Assembly (NCBI GenBank): GCA_947561585.1
Contig: CANNZV010000513.1
Location: 714,558-778,557 of the forward strand
Direction: 5' to 3'
From: Caprella mutica
Taxonomy: Eukaryota; Arthropoda; Malacostraca; Amphipoda; Caprellidae
DNA length: 64,000 nucleotides
Shown: piece by piece, positions 20,859 through 33,252 of the stretch
Layout: the number at the start of each line of letters is the position of its first letter
Numbering within the stretch: position 1 is the stretch's first letter
Position numbers and translations under genes: made by a program
The notes under the pieces: generated by a model
What the model saw: the letters and a program-made list of their open reading frames with translations, nothing else
The model's database searches: none
What the model was told of the DNA's origin: nothing

Positions 20859-22834
20859 GTGCTGGTGTAGAGTGCTGGTGTAGAGTGCTGGTGTAGAGTG
20901 CTGGTGTAGAGTGCTGGTGTAGAGTGCTGGTGTAGAGTGCTGGTGTAGGGTGTTGGTATGGAGTGCTGGTATAGAGTGCTGGTATAGAGTGCTGGTGTAG
21001 AGTGCTGGTGTAGAGTGCTGGTGTAGAGTGCTGGTGTAGAGTGCTGGTATAGAGTGCTGGTATAGAGTGCTGGTGTAGAGTGCTGGTGTAGAGTGCTGGT
21101 GTAGAGTGCTGGTGAAGAGTGCTGGTATAGAGTGCTGGTATAGAGTGCTGGTGTAGAGTGCTGGTGTAGAGTGCTGGTATAGAGTGCTGGTATAGAGTGC
21201 TGGTGTAGAGTGCTGGTGTAGAGTGCTGGTGTAGGGTGTTAGTATGGAGTGCTGGTATAGGGGGCTGGTATAGAGTGCTGGTGAAGAGTGCTGGTATAGA
21301 GTGCTGGTATAGGGGGCTGGTATAGAGTGCTGGTGAAGAGTGCTGGTATAGAGTGCTGGTATAGGGGGCTGGTGTAGAGTGCTGGTGTAGAGTGCTGGTA
21401 TAGAGTGCTGGTGTAGAGTGCTGGTGTAGAGTGCTGGTGTAGAGTGCTGGTGTAGAGTGCTGGTATAGAGTGCTGGTATAGAGTGCTGGTGTAGAGTGCT
21501 GGTGTAGAGTGCTGGTGTAGAGTGCTGGTGTAGAGTGCTGGTATAGGGGGCTGGTATAGAGTGCTGGTATAGAGTGCTGGTGTAGAGTGCTGGTATAGAG
21601 TGCTGGTGTAGAGTGCTGGTATAGGGGGCTGGTATAGAGTGCTGGTATAGAGTGCTGGTGTAGAGTGCTGGTATAGAGTGCTGGTGAAGAGTGCTGGTGT
21701 AGAGTGCTGGTGTAGAGTGCTGGTGTAGAGTGCTGGTGTAGAGTGCTGGTATAGAATGCTGGTGTAGAGTGCTGGTATAGAGTGCTGGTGTAGAGTGCTG
21801 GTATAGAGTGCTGGTATAGAGTGCTGGTGTAGAGTGCTGGTGTAGAGTGCTGGTGTAGAGTGCTGGTGTAGAGTGCTGGTGTAGAGTGCTGGTGTAGAGT
21901 GCTGGTATAGAGTGCTGGTGTAGAGTGCTGGTGTAGAGTGCTGGTGTAGAGTGCTGGTATAGAATGCTGGTGTAGAGTGCTGGTGAAGAGTGCTGGTATA
22001 GAGTGCTGGTGTAGAGTGCTGGTGTAGAGTGCTGGTGTAGAGTGCTGGTATAGAATGCTGGTGTAGAGTGCTGGTGAAGAGTGCTGGTATAGAGTGCTGG
22101 TGTAGAGTGCTGGTATAGAGTGCTGGTGTAGAGTGCTGGTGTAGAGTGCTGGTATAGAGTGCTGGTGTAGAGTGCTGGTGTAGAGTGCTGGTGTAGAGTG
22201 CTGGTATAGAGTGCTGGTGTAGAGTGCTGGTGTAGAGTGCTGGTGTAGAGTGCTGGTATAGAATGCTGGTGTAGAGTGCTGGTGAAGAGTGCTGGTATAG
22301 AGTGCTGGTGTAGAGTGCTGGTATAGAGTGCTGGTGTAGAGTGCTGGTGTAGAGTGCTGGTATAGGGGGCTGGTATAGAGTGCTGGTATAGAGTGCTGGT
22401 GTAGAGTGCTGGTATAGAGTGCTGGTATAGAGTGCTGGTGAAGAGTGCTGGTATAGAGTGCTGGTGTAGAGTGCTGGTATAGAGTGCTGGTGTAGAGTGC
22501 TGGTGTAGAGTGCTGGTGTAGAGTGCTGGTGTAGAGTGCTGGTATAGGGGGCTGGTATAGAGTGCTGGTATAGAGTGCTGGTGTAGAGTGCTGGTGTAGA
22601 GTGCTGGTATAGGGGGCTGGTATAGAGTGCTGGTATAGAGTGCTGGTGTAGAGTGCTGGTGTAGAGTGCTGGTGTAGAGTGCTGGTATAGGGGGCTGGTA
22701 TAGAGTGCTGGTATAGAGTGCTGGTATAGAGTGCTGGTATAGAGTGCTGGTGTAGAGTGCTGGTATAGAGTGCTGGTGTAGAGTGCTGGTATAGAGTGCT
22801 GGTATAGAGTGCTGGTATAGAGTGCTGGTATAGA
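20859..22834. repeat. 13-bp minisatellite, about 152 copies
   Basis: The unit is GTGCTGGTGTAGA, with frequent GTGCTGGTATAGA and rarer GTGCTGGTGAAGA and GGGCTGGTATAGG. Minus-strand frames stay open for up to 683 codons, because 13 is not a multiple of 3 and the unit has no minus-strand stop. The reading repeats every 13 residues. Clusters of the GGGCTGG variant recur at about 21260-21370, 21540-21640 and 22360-22700. Confidence 0.97.
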
Positions 22835-23017
22835 TATACGGATAAACATGTATATATATGTATAATTTATTGGGGAAGTAAAGAAAATTTAGTAACATAA
22901 ATTATATAGGATAATATTATTCGCCTTTTCTTGACATGAAAAATACATTCAATAGAATGAAATAAATATGAGAATAATAGATATCTTTTATTTATTATAA
23001 TCATGAAAATCGTAACA

Positions 23018-23168
23018 GAGTAAGATCTGAATTATCGAACTATTCCATATTTTCGATCATTAAAGAAAAATTAGATAATAATTAAATTAAAGAGTTACAC
23101 TGCTAAGATACCATTTTCTCTCCTTTGATCGAAAACGTGGAACTGGTCATTAACTCGGAACTTACTTT
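23018..23168. mobile_element. F1 miniature inverted-repeat element, short
   Basis: Left TAAGATCTGAATTATCGAAC with TATTCCATATTTTCGATCAT; right GATCGAAAACGTGGAACTGG and TAACTCGGAACTTACTTT. Total about 150 bp. Confidence 0.85.
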
Positions 23169-23318
23169 GTTCATTATCACTGTTTTTTCTAAGAAGGATA
23201 TTATTATCCTAATCCTTAGAGTGATAGCTGCTGATCCTTACTGGAAATCTCATACAAAGTACCTAAGTTGATCTTCTTTTCCTAGAAAGATCTTGAGGTA
23301 AGTACGATCATAAGATTT

Positions 23319-23738
23319 GATCTATGATTGCTAGGATCTATGATTGCTAAGATCTAAGATCGCTAGGATCTAAGATCGCTAGGATCTATGATCGCTAAGA
23401 TCTATCATCGCTAGGATCTATGATTGCTAAGATCTATGGTCGCTAGGATCTATGATCGCTAAGATCTATCATCGCTAGGATCTATGATCGCTAAGATCTA
23501 TCATCGCTAGGATCTATGATCGCTAAGATCTATCATCGCTAGGATCTATGATAGCTAAGATCTATGATCGCTAGGATCTATGATCGCTAAGATCTATGGT
23601 CGCTAGGATCTATGATCGCTAAGATCTATGATCGCTAAGATCTATGATCGCTAAGATCTATGATCGCTAAGATCTATGATCGCTAAGATCTATGATCGCT
23701 AAGATCTATCATCGCTAGGATCTATGATAGCTAAGATC
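23319..23738. repeat. 16-bp GATC-rich minisatellite, about 26 copies
   Basis: The unit is GATCTATGATCGCTAA, with CTAGGATC alternating with CTAAGATC and TATCATCGCT variants. Alternation of the two forms in the middle gives a 32-bp higher-order unit. Each unit has two GATC sites. Confidence 0.95.
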
Positions 23739-24329
23739 ATCTCAGAAGCAGGCAAGGTCAGTAAAATGAACAGTCTGCATGCAATAAAATGAATTAATTG
23801 AATATGTCACTTTAACAATTTCTTTTTAATACCTTCTGGAACTAAAAATAATTACATGATGCTAATTACAATTTATAGATAATGATTAGTCTTGGTGTGT
23901 GAGTTACTTAAAAGATTAAACTATTGAGTAAATAAATTTTTCCAGTAATTTAAATAATTTTTAGTGTACTTTCCTTTAAGTTGGGATACTATTAGTGTAG
24001 TTTCTTTTAAATTTAGATAATATTAATGAAATTTTCTTAAATTTTTATTAATTTTCGTGCACTTTTTTCATAACGTACATAATTATAGTGCACTTTTACT
24101 TTCATTTTCTCTCGTTAATTGTTCTCTGAGTGTGAGACATGAATTCCATGTGAACATTGAAGTGTGAATCAAACCGTACGGGAAGTCATAACTTCGGTAA
24201 ATTCCTTCCCTAAAAAAATGCATTAGAACCGTCTGAAAAATCTCACAAAGTTCAGGAACTAAAAGTACCGATGAGGAATTTCTCCTGATGATGAAGAGGT
24301 GAATTGGGGGAAAATTCTCCCTCTTGTGG
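23739..24329. other. AT-rich unique DNA
   Basis: Near 23960-24100 imperfect copies of TAGTGTA/CTTTTCTTTAA-type sequence recur every 40-50 bp, possibly an old decayed tandem repeat. No gene seen. Confidence 0.35.
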
Positions 24330-24807
24330 TGAATACTTCCCCCCTTGAAAGGTGAATGAGGTGATACTCCCCCTTGAAAGGTGAATGAGGTGAATACTTT
24401 CCCCTGAAAGGTGAATGAGGTGAATACTCCCCCCTGAAAGGTGAATGAGGTGAATACTCCCCCCTGAAAGGTGAATGAGGTGAATACTACCCCCTGAAAG
24501 GTGAATGAGGTCAATACTCCCCCCTGAAAGGTGAATGAGGTGAATACTTCCCCCTGAAAGGTGAATGAGGTCAATACTCCCCCCTGAAAGGTGAATGAGG
24601 TCAATACTCCCCCCTGAAAGGTGAATGAGGTGAATACTTCCCCCTGAAAGGTGAATGAGGTCAATACTCCCCCCTGAAAGGTGAATGAGGTCAATACTTC
24701 CCCCTGAAAGGTGAATGAGGTCAATACTTCCCCCTGAAAGGTGAATGAGGTGAATACTTCCCCCTGAAAGGTGAATCAGGTGAATACTTCCCCCTGAAAG
24801 GTGAATC
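24330..24807. repeat. 30-bp minisatellite, about 16 copies, with phased C-tracts
   Basis: Each unit reads about GAATACTCCCCCCTGAAAGG then TGAATGAGGT. Each copy has a run of five or six C, so C-tracts recur every 30 bp on the plus strand. Variants: GGTGAATAC versus GGTCAATAC, and ACTCCCCCC versus ACTTCCCCC. Minus frames of about 200 codons (IHLSGGS or FTFQGGV repeats) are repeat artefacts. Confidence 0.95.
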
Positions 24808-25169
24808 GAAGTTATAGTCTTTTTTCGGAAACTATTCAACTATTCTTTCTATCATTTTACAAAAATTGTAAACATTGAGTATATGAAATGCTTATATGTT
24901 GCATTTTGAATATCAATTTTAAAATGTGAGTTTGCATTGGAGTCAAAATCCTAATATCGAAATGATCAAAAGTTCAGATTTTATTTCAATTTCAAAATTT
25001 GCTGTGAAAATAAATTAGGAGAAATATGAATCCATATTACAATATTTAGGCAGTATTAGGGTTGGCCTATAGTATTTCACTGCCCTGTTGAATGTTAACT
25101 AGTTATTACTGTTAACTTGGTGAAATTATTGTATGTAGAATAAACCATTATTTCTAAAGTACGCAGGTA
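24808..25169. other. AT-rich unique DNA
   Basis: No gene, element or repeat recognised. Confidence 0.4.
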
Positions 25170-25398
25170 GGTAAGTTACGGGTTATTGGACAGTTCCACA
25201 ATTTCGATCATACAAAGCATTTTAACTCTTTATTTTAATTGGTATTCATAATATATTTTAGAGTTTATTAATATCCTCGTTACGAAAATTCGTCTAGGAA
25301 ACATCTGGCAACTCTCAGTCTAATTTGAGGTGCCATGTGATGCTTTTTCTTCATACGATCGAAAATGTGGAACCGTCTGGTAACTCGTCACTTGCCTA
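25170..25398. mobile_element. F1 miniature inverted-repeat element
   Basis: Left GTAAGTTACGGGTTATTGGA with CAGTTCCACAATTTCGATCA; right ACGATCGAAAATGTGGAACC and TAACTCGTCACTTGCC. The loop of about 110 bp includes ACGAAAATTCGT, a small palindrome resembling the GGAAAATTCGT minisatellite of 55812-55965. Confidence 0.9.
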
Positions 25399-26182
25399 AT
25401 AAATAATTATGAACATAGTATTATTTGCTACCAATGATGTTTATTATTATAGAGTTTGTAGAGTTTATGCTTCAATATTTTATATTGTCTGTGCTGGCAA
25501 ATGTCAACAGGATTATGAGGTTTAAATGGATTAAATAGATTATATGGATTAAATGGATTAAATAGATTATATGGATTAAATGGATACGGGAATGTTGAAA
25601 TATTTATTCATTCGATATTTAATTCAATGATAGCGAATAAATTAATTCGATTTATTTTGAAATTTGATTCATTGATTTGTATTTAGAATTGAATATAAAT
25701 TTGTTATATTTAAACATAATGTATTATTATAGAGTCAAAAGTTTAATTTTGTATTTGAGTTTGATTTTGAATATGATACAATTTTCGGTATAAAATAAAT
25801 TTTGATTTAGTTCATAAATATTAGTTAAATTCTAAATAAGATTCCATTTTTAGTTTTGCAATTGAAAAGTTAGTTAACTAAAACAAATTTTAGCATTCGC
25901 TTGAGGAACACATTAAATTGATCTAATTATCTAAGTTTCACGAAAAATTGTAAATATTTTCTATTCAACATTTTAATTATTATAAAGCACTATATATTAC
26001 ATTATCTTTAATTGTATTAATATACATTAAGTTGAACTATATCGATATATATCTAAATGTTGTACTTTATGTTATAGAAATTATTAACAATAAATCAGGT
26101 GGTAGAATATAACAGTTCCCCATTGAAATATATCTAGTTTTCTATGATAACATGTACTACGGTAGAACATACAATTGAACTA
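25399..26182. other. Very AT-rich DNA with a short repeat
   Basis: GGATTAAATAGATTATAT recurs with a period of about 27 bp between 25505 and 25586. The rest is AT-rich and shows no gene. Confidence 0.5.
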
Positions 26183-26335
26183 GGGTAAGTTACGAGTAAT
26201 GGAATCGTTCTACATTATCGATCATATAAGAAAAAGTATATAATAACAATTAGACATTTATATTAACTTTCACTTAAATCATTATATTCATTTTTCATAT
26301 ACATTATCAATAAGACCATAACTCGTAACTTCATT
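26183..26335. mobile_element. F1 miniature inverted-repeat element, right arm decayed
   Basis: Left GGGTAAGTTACGAGTAATGG with TCTACATTATCGATCATATA. The right arm is shortened to ATAACTCGTAACTTCATT and lacks the CGAAAATGTGG part. Confidence 0.75.
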
Positions 26336-26353
26336 AATCTGAATGAGTACATA

Positions 26354-26518
26354 GGGTAAGTTCTTAATTATCGATCAGTACTACATCTTCGATCATATAA
26401 GAAAAAACAATATAGAAATTGTTATTATTAGATAGCACTGTCTAATAATAACAACTTTTATATATTTTTCTTACATGACCGAAGATGTAGTACTGACCGA
26501 TAATTCGTAGCTTACCCT
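26354..26518. mobile_element. F1 miniature inverted-repeat element
   Basis: Only 18 bp after the previous copy. Left GGGTAAGTTCTTAATTATCG with CAGTACTACATCTTCGATCA; right ATGACCGAAGATGTAGTACT and GATAATTCGTAGCTTACCC. Flanked by TA on both sides (CATA and TATA), consistent with a TA target duplication. Confidence 0.93.
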
Positions 26519-27399
26519 ATACCCATGTTATCACTATATTAGGATATCTTTTTAAAGTTTACTATGTTCTTCTCATTGTGACTTTACTAACCCAAACAAT
26601 GGGAAGGATATTTATTATATTAGTTTATAATTAATTGCACGACAGCATCTGTGATTATTAGCTAGAGAAGAAGCAGTATATGATTTCTAGCATCAAAAAA
26701 CCTACATCAGGGAGTTAGACTCTTTCACAGTGCACAGTTCAGGGCTATGTTCTACAGTGTACATCATCAAGAAAGATGTCATTTTACCCGAAATGATCTT
26801 TTTCCTCCGCTAAAACCTGAGTAGGATTAGCTACTCAAATAGGATAATTAGGACTTGATTTAACTCCTTAACGAGTCCTGTGAATTACTACAACATTACT
26901 AATTATGTCATTTCTTCTCAAGAAATTGCACTAACTTTTTAACAGGGGTATGGCATTTACCAACAGTTTTTGCTATTAATGATGAAGTACAGAAGAAGAC
27001 AATTAAGAATTAACAAATAAAGAGATGTTTAAATATGTAAAATTCTAGAAATTCATTTCAAATTTTATAAGTCATATTTTTCTTTATTTATATTTTTTCT
27101 GTTTAATTATTTAACAAATTAATGACATTTTGTTCACCGATTTTATAAATTTTTCAATTTTCAGAGTTTTATTATAGATTCAATCTAGGTAATGGAATTA
27201 AAATGCAATAGGCTTTATTTCTTGAATAAATTCATTTCAATATAAAACAAATACCTTTATATAATACAAATATAGCAATACAATAATATTGTAGTAGAGG
27301 AATGTAATAGATTCATCTTTTTGCTGTTCCAATTAATAAATTCATTCTAAAATATCATCACTCCTCATATCATTCATAGCTAACATAGTAACACCATCT
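26519..27399. other. Gene-free AT-rich DNA
   Basis: No element or coding signal recognised. Confidence 0.4.
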
Positions 27400-27720
27400 G
27401 CCAACTGAATGTTGCTCCTCTCCGCGTCGTACATCAGCTCCTCCCTCAATCTCCTCAATTAGATTCCATCATCACAACTGCAGGTCCCTGAGGAAATACT
27501 TAGAATAAAATACTTAATTCGTCTCTTGTAGGAAGTTAATCCCCAGAAAGGGTTATACGAAGCAGTCCCCAATCCGATTAGAGGCCCAGCAAACCGGGCC
27601 ACGGCTTAGCATTATGCCATCCAGGGCCACAATGAGAGCCTGTTTAATTATCTTGGCTTGAAGTCACAGAACATGCAACTTCTGATCTCGCTAAAGACTC
27701 ACTAATCCCTAGAATCACTT
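27400..27720. other. GC-balanced unique island
   Basis: Less AT-rich than its flanks and non-repetitive, with no usable open frame. A run of 12 G follows at about 27739-27750. Candidate conserved non-coding DNA, by composition only. Confidence 0.35.
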
Positions 27721-28261
27721 GCTCACTAAATGGCATAGGGGGGGGGGGGGTGGTAGTTGTTTTAAATCTGTGATCAGGTTCTAGTAAAGTTAGAGGTAGG
27801 TCACTTGAATGTCAAGCGAGAGAAGTTCATTGATTCCAATAATTGAATTGATAAGGATTATCTAAAGAGCTTAATTCACCATTTTCTTCCTTATATTGAC
27901 GTAAAGTTTGAATATTTGATTAGTTTTATAATTAGCTACTTTTATCATGTCAAATCTCTGTAAGATTTCACTTTGAAACTCCCTAATATTTCTTTTAAAA
28001 GTGTAGCTTTTTTCCCTTTTCTTTTGAAGTCATCAGTAGCAAGGTGTGCAACTGCAGATATATTCACTCCCTCGTCTATGATGACTCTCTTCTCAAGCCG
28101 TCATTTGAGTTCTAAATCCCAAGATCAGTTGAGACGAACTGCAATTAGATCGCAACTTGTGATATTCCGCCTCATGATCCACTGATCTTCAGAGACCAAA
28201 GCGTCCTCAGTCCGATGAGGGATGGTGCGAACTTGGAGAGATCTCTATTAGTCACCTAGAT
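27721..28261. other. Unique DNA
   Basis: A 70-codon plus frame (27973-28185) has no recognisable domain. The stretch before the 25-bp array shows no element. Confidence 0.4.
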
Positions 28262-31200
28262 GAGGACATGGCCTGAACCTATGATACTGTAGATGATGAG
28301 GCCTTTAGATACTGTAGATGATGAGGCCTGTAGATACTGTAGATGATGAGGCCTGTAGACACTGTAGATGATGAGGCCTGTTGACACTGTAGATGATGAG
28401 GCCTGTAGACACTGTAGATGATGAGGCCTGTAGACACTGTAGATGATGAGGCCTGTAGATACTGCAGATGATGAGGCCTGCATACACTGTGGATGATGAG
28501 GCCTGTAGACACTGTAGATGATGAGGCCTGTAGACACTGTAGATGATGAGACCTGTAGACACTGCAGATGATGAGGCCTGTAGACACTGTAGATGATGAG
28601 GCCTGTAGACACTGTAGATGATGAGGCCTGTAGACACTGTAGATGATGAGACCTGTAGACACTGCAGATGATGAGGCCTGTAGACACTGTAGAGGATGAG
28701 GCCTGTAGACACTGTAGATGATGAGGCCTGTAGACACTGTAGATGATGAGGCCTGTAGACACTGTACATGATGAGGCCTGTAGACACTGTAGATGATGAG
28801 GCCTGTAGACACTGTAGATGAAGAGGCATGTAGACACTGTAGATGATGAGGCCTGTAGACACTGTAGATGATGAGGCCTGTTGACACTGTAGATGATGAG
28901 GCCTGTAGACACTGTAGATGATGAGGCCTGTAGACACTGTAGATGATGAGGCCTGTAGACACTGTAGATGATGAGGCCTGTAGACACTGTAGATGATGAG
29001 GCCTGTAAACACTGTAGATGATGAGGCCTGCAGACACTGTAGATAATGAGGCCTGTAGACACTGTAGATAATGAGGCCTGTAGACACTGTAGATGATGAG
29101 GCCTGCATACACTGTAGATGATGAGGCCTGTAGACACTGTAGATAATGAGGCCTGCATACACTGTAGATGATGAGGCCTGTAGACACTGTAGATAATGAG
29201 GCCTGTAGACACTGTAGATGATGAGGCCTGTAGACACTGTAAATGATGAGGCCTGCATACACTGTTGATAATGAGGCCTGCATACACTGTAGATGATGAG
29301 GCCTGTAGACACTGTAGATAATGAGGCCTGTAGACACTGTAGATGATGAGGCCTGTAGACACTGTAGATGATGAGGCCTGTAGACACTGTAGATGATGAG
29401 GCCTGTAGACACTGTAGATGATGAGGCCTGTAGACACTGTAGATGATGAGGCCTGTAGACACTGTAGATGATGAGGCCTGTAGACACTGTAGATGATGAG
29501 ACCTGCAGACACTGTAGATGATGAGGCCTGTAGACACTGTAGATGATGAGGCCTGTAGACACTGTAGATGATGAGGCCTGTAGACACTGTAGATGATGAG
29601 GCCGGTAGACACTGTAGATGATGAGGCCTGTAGACACTGTAGATGATGAGGCCTGTAGACACTGTAGATGATGAGGCCTGTAGACACTGTAGATGATGAG
29701 GCCTGTAGACACTGTAGATGATGAGGCCTGTAGACTCTGTAGATGATGAGGCCTGTAGACACTGTAGATGATGAGACCTGCAGACACTGTAGATGATGAG
29801 GCCTGTAGACACTGTAGATGATGAGGCCTGTAGACACTGTAGATGATGAGGCCTGTAGACACTGTAGATGATGAGGCCTGTAGACACTGTAGATGATGAG
29901 GCCTGTAGACACTGTAGATGATGAGGCCTGTAGACACTGTAGATGATGAGGCCTGTAGACACTGTAGATGATGAGGCCTGTAGACACTGTAGATGATGAG
30001 GCCTGTAGACACTGCAGATGATGAGGCCTGTAGACACTGTAGATGATGAGGCCTGTAAACACTGTAAATGATGAGGCCTGTAGACACTGTAGATGATGAG
30101 GCCTGTAGACACTGTAGATGATGAGGCCTGTAGACACTGTAGATGATGAGGCCTGTAGACACTGTAGATGATGAGGCCTGTAGACACTGTAGATGATGAG
30201 GCCTGTAGACACTGTAGATGATGAGGCCTGTAGACACTGTAGATGATGAGGCCTGTAGACACTGTAGATGATGAGGCCTGTAGACACTGTAGATGATGAG
30301 GCCTGTAGACACTGTAGATGATGAGGCCTGTAGACACTGTAGATGATGAGGCCTGTAGACACTGTAGATGATGAGGCCTGTGAACACTGTAGATGGTGAG
30401 GCCTGTAGACACTGTAGATGATGAGGCCTGTAGACACTGTAGATGATGAGGCCTGTAGACACTGTAGATGATGAGGCCTGTAGACACTGTTGATGATGAG
30501 GCCTGTAGACACTGTAGATGATGAGGCCTGTAGACACTGTAGATGATGAGGACGGTAGACACTGTAGATGATGAGGCCTGTAGACACTGTAGATGATGAG
30601 GCCTGTAGACACTGTAGATGATGAGGCCTGCAGACACTGTAGATGATGAGGCCTGTAGACACTGTAGATGATGAGGCCTGCAGACACTGTAGATGATGAG
30701 GCCTGCAGACACTGTAGATGATGAGGCCTGTAGACACTGTAGATGATGAGGCCTGTAGACACTGTAGATGATGAGGCCTGCAGACACTGTAGATGATGAG
30801 GCCTGTAGACACTGTAGATGATGAGGCCTGCATACACTGTAGATGATGAGGCCTGTAGACACTGTAGATGATGAGGCCTATAGACACTGTAGATGATGAG
30901 GCCTGTAGACACTGTAGATGATGAGGCCTGTAGACACTGTAGATGATGAGGCCTGTAGACACTGTAGATGATGAGGCCTATAGACACTGTAGATGATGAG
31001 GCTTGTAGACACTGTAGATGATGAGGCCTGTAGACACTGAAGATGATGAGGCCTGCAGACACTGTAGATGATGAGGCCTGCAGACACTGTAGATGATGAG
31101 GCCTGCAGACACTGTAGATGATGAGGCCTGTAGACACTGTAGATGATGAGGCCTGTAGACACTGTAGATGATGAGGCCTGTAGACACTGTAGATGATGAG

Positions 31201-31320
31201 GCCTGTAGACACTGTAGATGATGAGGCCTGTAGACACTGTAGATGATGAGGACGGTAGACACTGTAGATGATGAGGCCTGTAGACACTGTAGATGATGAG
31301 GACGGTTGACACTGTAGATG
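28262..31320 (+). repeat. 25-bp satellite, about 122 copies
   Basis: Each unit reads ACTGTAGATGATGAGG then CCTGTAGAC; AGGCCT at its centre is palindromic. Common variants are CCTGCAGAC, CCTGCATAC, AGACCTG and GATAATGAGG, the last clustered at 29040-29340. Minus-strand frames of about 870-1020 codons are open because the unit has no minus-strand stop and 25 is not a multiple of 3. I do not regard them as genes. The same family occurs inverted at 50455-51857. Confidence 0.97.
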
Positions 31321-31892
31321 GTGTTTAAATTTCAACACTATACACATCTATCACAACTCCTCCATAGACTCTACTGCATGATGAGGCCAAGACAGCTACA
31401 AAATTAAGGCCATTGTCCCGAGAGCTGAAGCGTGAGAGGCTTCATTAAACTTTCAAGAAAAGGATTTCAAGAAATACTGAAAGTGGTAGACTGAATTCTA
31501 GTGACTGAGTGACACTCAATTTTTCAGTTTGAGGAACTGTAGAAAGGTAGATGTTGTGTTATACTGGACTCTATAATGCATTGGGGGGAATTTCTAAAAA
31601 TTGATTAAAACACTTTCGACAATATTTACAAGGAGGTCTACTCAATTCAAATTTTTCGAATATTCGAAATAGGCCAGAAATTTTCACAATGTACATATTG
31701 AACAAGATTATTAGTAAACTGTACAAATAAATGATTAATTCCTTCTTAACATGGCACTGCAGTTTACACTCTTACAACAATGGCTGGAAGAGGAGTTGAG
31801 GCTTGGCTGGCAGAGACAACCCATTCATAGTTTTTGCTTTCGATGTCACGTTTTTGATTTAGGATAAAAAAAATGTGTTAAAAATACAGTAT
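31321..31892. other. Unique DNA
   Basis: No gene or element recognised. GCATGATGAGGCC at about 31377 may be a stray satellite fragment. Confidence 0.4.
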
Positions 31893-32487
31893 AAAACTAG
31901 ACTACGTGCACTCGGTAGAGTGCATACCTTCGCCGCCGCTTCGACCCGTTCTCTCCCAAAATCTAATTAACTGGTGACTGGATAATGACCAATCGTTCCA
32001 CCAAGTTTCATGCAATATGGTTTAATACTCTTTGAGTTATTGAGTTGACCTTGACCTTGATCTTTGACTGGATCACTCCCAAAATTCTACCAGATGGTTC
32101 CTGGATATGGTAGAATTTCAGACAATTTGGTTGAATACTTTTTGAGTTATTGAGTTACAAATGGCCTTGGCGTCGATCTTTGACCTTTGACCCGATCGCT
32201 CCTAAAATCTAACAAAATTGTTCCTGTATATTGACCAATCGTCCCACCAAGTTTCATGCAATATGGTTCAATACTTTTTGAGTTATAAATGACCATGACC
32301 TTGACCTTTGACCGGGTCACTTCCAAAATTCTTCCAGCAGGTCACTGGACATTGACCAATTGTTTCACCAAATTTCAGGCAATTTGGTTGAATACTTTTT
32401 CAGTTAAGCGAATAACAAGATGATAAATAAATAAATAAATAAATGCCGTCAAAAATATAACCTTTCCGCATTCTGCGAAGGTAAAAA
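31893..32487 (+). mobile_element. R1 element (0.6 kb, internal TGACCTTGACC repeats)
   Basis: Starts AAAACTAGACTACGTGCACT and CGGTAGAGTGCATACC, and ends after (AAAT)n with CCGCATTCTGCGAAGG. The ends are weakly inverted (CCTTCGCCGC...CTGCGAAGG). The middle holds about four imperfect units of about 110-140 bp, each with TCCAAAATTCT-, ATTGACCAATCGT-, TTTCATGCAATATGGTT- and GACCTTGACCTTTGACC-like blocks. An inverted copy lies at 61831-62421. No open frame; non-autonomous. Confidence 0.85.
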
Positions 32488-32525
32488 CTCCGTGTAATAT
32501 ACTCTGCAGTCAATTTAAAAAAAAG

Positions 32526-32693
32526 TCAAAATGACTTATGTACAAGTGACTCAAGTCAAAATGACCCGAGTCAAAATGACTCAAGTCAAAGTGACTCAAG
32601 TCAAAATGACTCAAGTCAAAATGACTCAAGTCAAAATGACTCAAGTCAAAATGACTCTGGTCAAAATGACTCAAGTCAAAATGACTCAAGTAC
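32526..32693. repeat. 15-bp minisatellite, about 11 copies
   Basis: The unit is ATGACTCAAGTCAAA. The 61-codon plus frame through it (MTQVK repeats) is a repeat artefact. Each unit contains TGACTCA, the AP-1 consensus; in a simple array this is probably coincidence. Confidence 0.93.
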
Positions 32694-32811
32694 CTGTAAA
32701 TTCATACCGTACGTGACTCTGACTTCATTAACTGTAGGTTCGCTTTAACAGATTCAACTTAAAAACATGGAAGCGTATTGTTAAGTCTATACTATTTATA
32801 AAAAGGAGTAC

Positions 32812-32875
32812 CTACAGTTGAACTCCTCTATAGTGAACTACCACTAGTTCACTATAGAGAGTTAGTTCATTAAGA
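32812..32875. mobile_element. Short F3-like inverted repeat
   Basis: GAACTCCTCTATAGTGAACT and its inverted copy AGTTCACTATAGAGAGTT face each other across CCACT. These are the termini of the F3 family with no interior. Confidence 0.7.
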
Positions 32876-33199
32876 GATGCATAGAGAACCAAAGACTATC
32901 CTATGGCACACTACACAAAACATATCAACAATAGTCTTAAATTTTCAAGTACTTCACTCTCACTCCAACTGTAGAGAGGCTAATAAAGACACTGACTCTA
33001 ATTATTGTTTGGTAGAAGCTGTACTTTAGCGAACATTGTTCATAACTTACACAATTTCCTTATTTTTTTAATATATTACGTTTTTCATGTAATTTTAAAG
33101 CATTTCTCCTTTTTAATATATGAATTCATCAGGCACGTGTAATCTACCTTTTTTTTAAAGATAACTGTTCTTTAATAAAGAATTAACAATATTATTATA
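32876..33199. other. AT-rich unique DNA
   Basis: Nothing recognised. Confidence 0.4.
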
Positions 33200-33252
33200 C
33201 AGGCTTATATGACTGAAGATGTAGTAGGTACTGACCGATAATTCGTAACTTA
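33200..33252. mobile_element. Solo F1 right arm
   Basis: TGACTGAAGATGTAGTAGGT and ACTGACCGATAATTCGTAAC followed by TTAACCT is a single F1 arm. No matching left arm is visible within 300 bp upstream. Confidence 0.75.

Noticed and set aside
20859..22834. Chi-like GCTGGTG in the 13-bp unit
   Set aside because: It lacks the final G of the bacterial Chi octamer, and Chi has no role in a eukaryotic genome.
20847..22898. 683-codon Thr/Ser/His/Gln-rich minus frame
   Set aside because: Product of a 13-bp repeat with no minus-strand stop; no plausible start context or domain.
23319..23738. Dense GATC as an origin or SeqA-like cluster
   Set aside because: That role is bacterial; here GATC density only reflects the 16-bp repeat unit.
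28262..31320. Hammerhead-like ribozyme in the 25-bp unit (GATGAGGCCTG resembles CUGAUGAG)
   Set aside because: The second conserved core (GAAA) and closing stems are absent.
28256..31347. Minus-strand frames of 868-1022 codons in the 25-bp satellite
   Set aside because: All three minus frames are open in the same DNA, which a real gene would not need; the unit simply lacks minus-strand stops.
32526..32693. AP-1 (TGACTCA) site cluster as an enhancer
   Set aside because: The motif is part of a 15-bp simple repeat with no other regulatory context, so repetition explains it.
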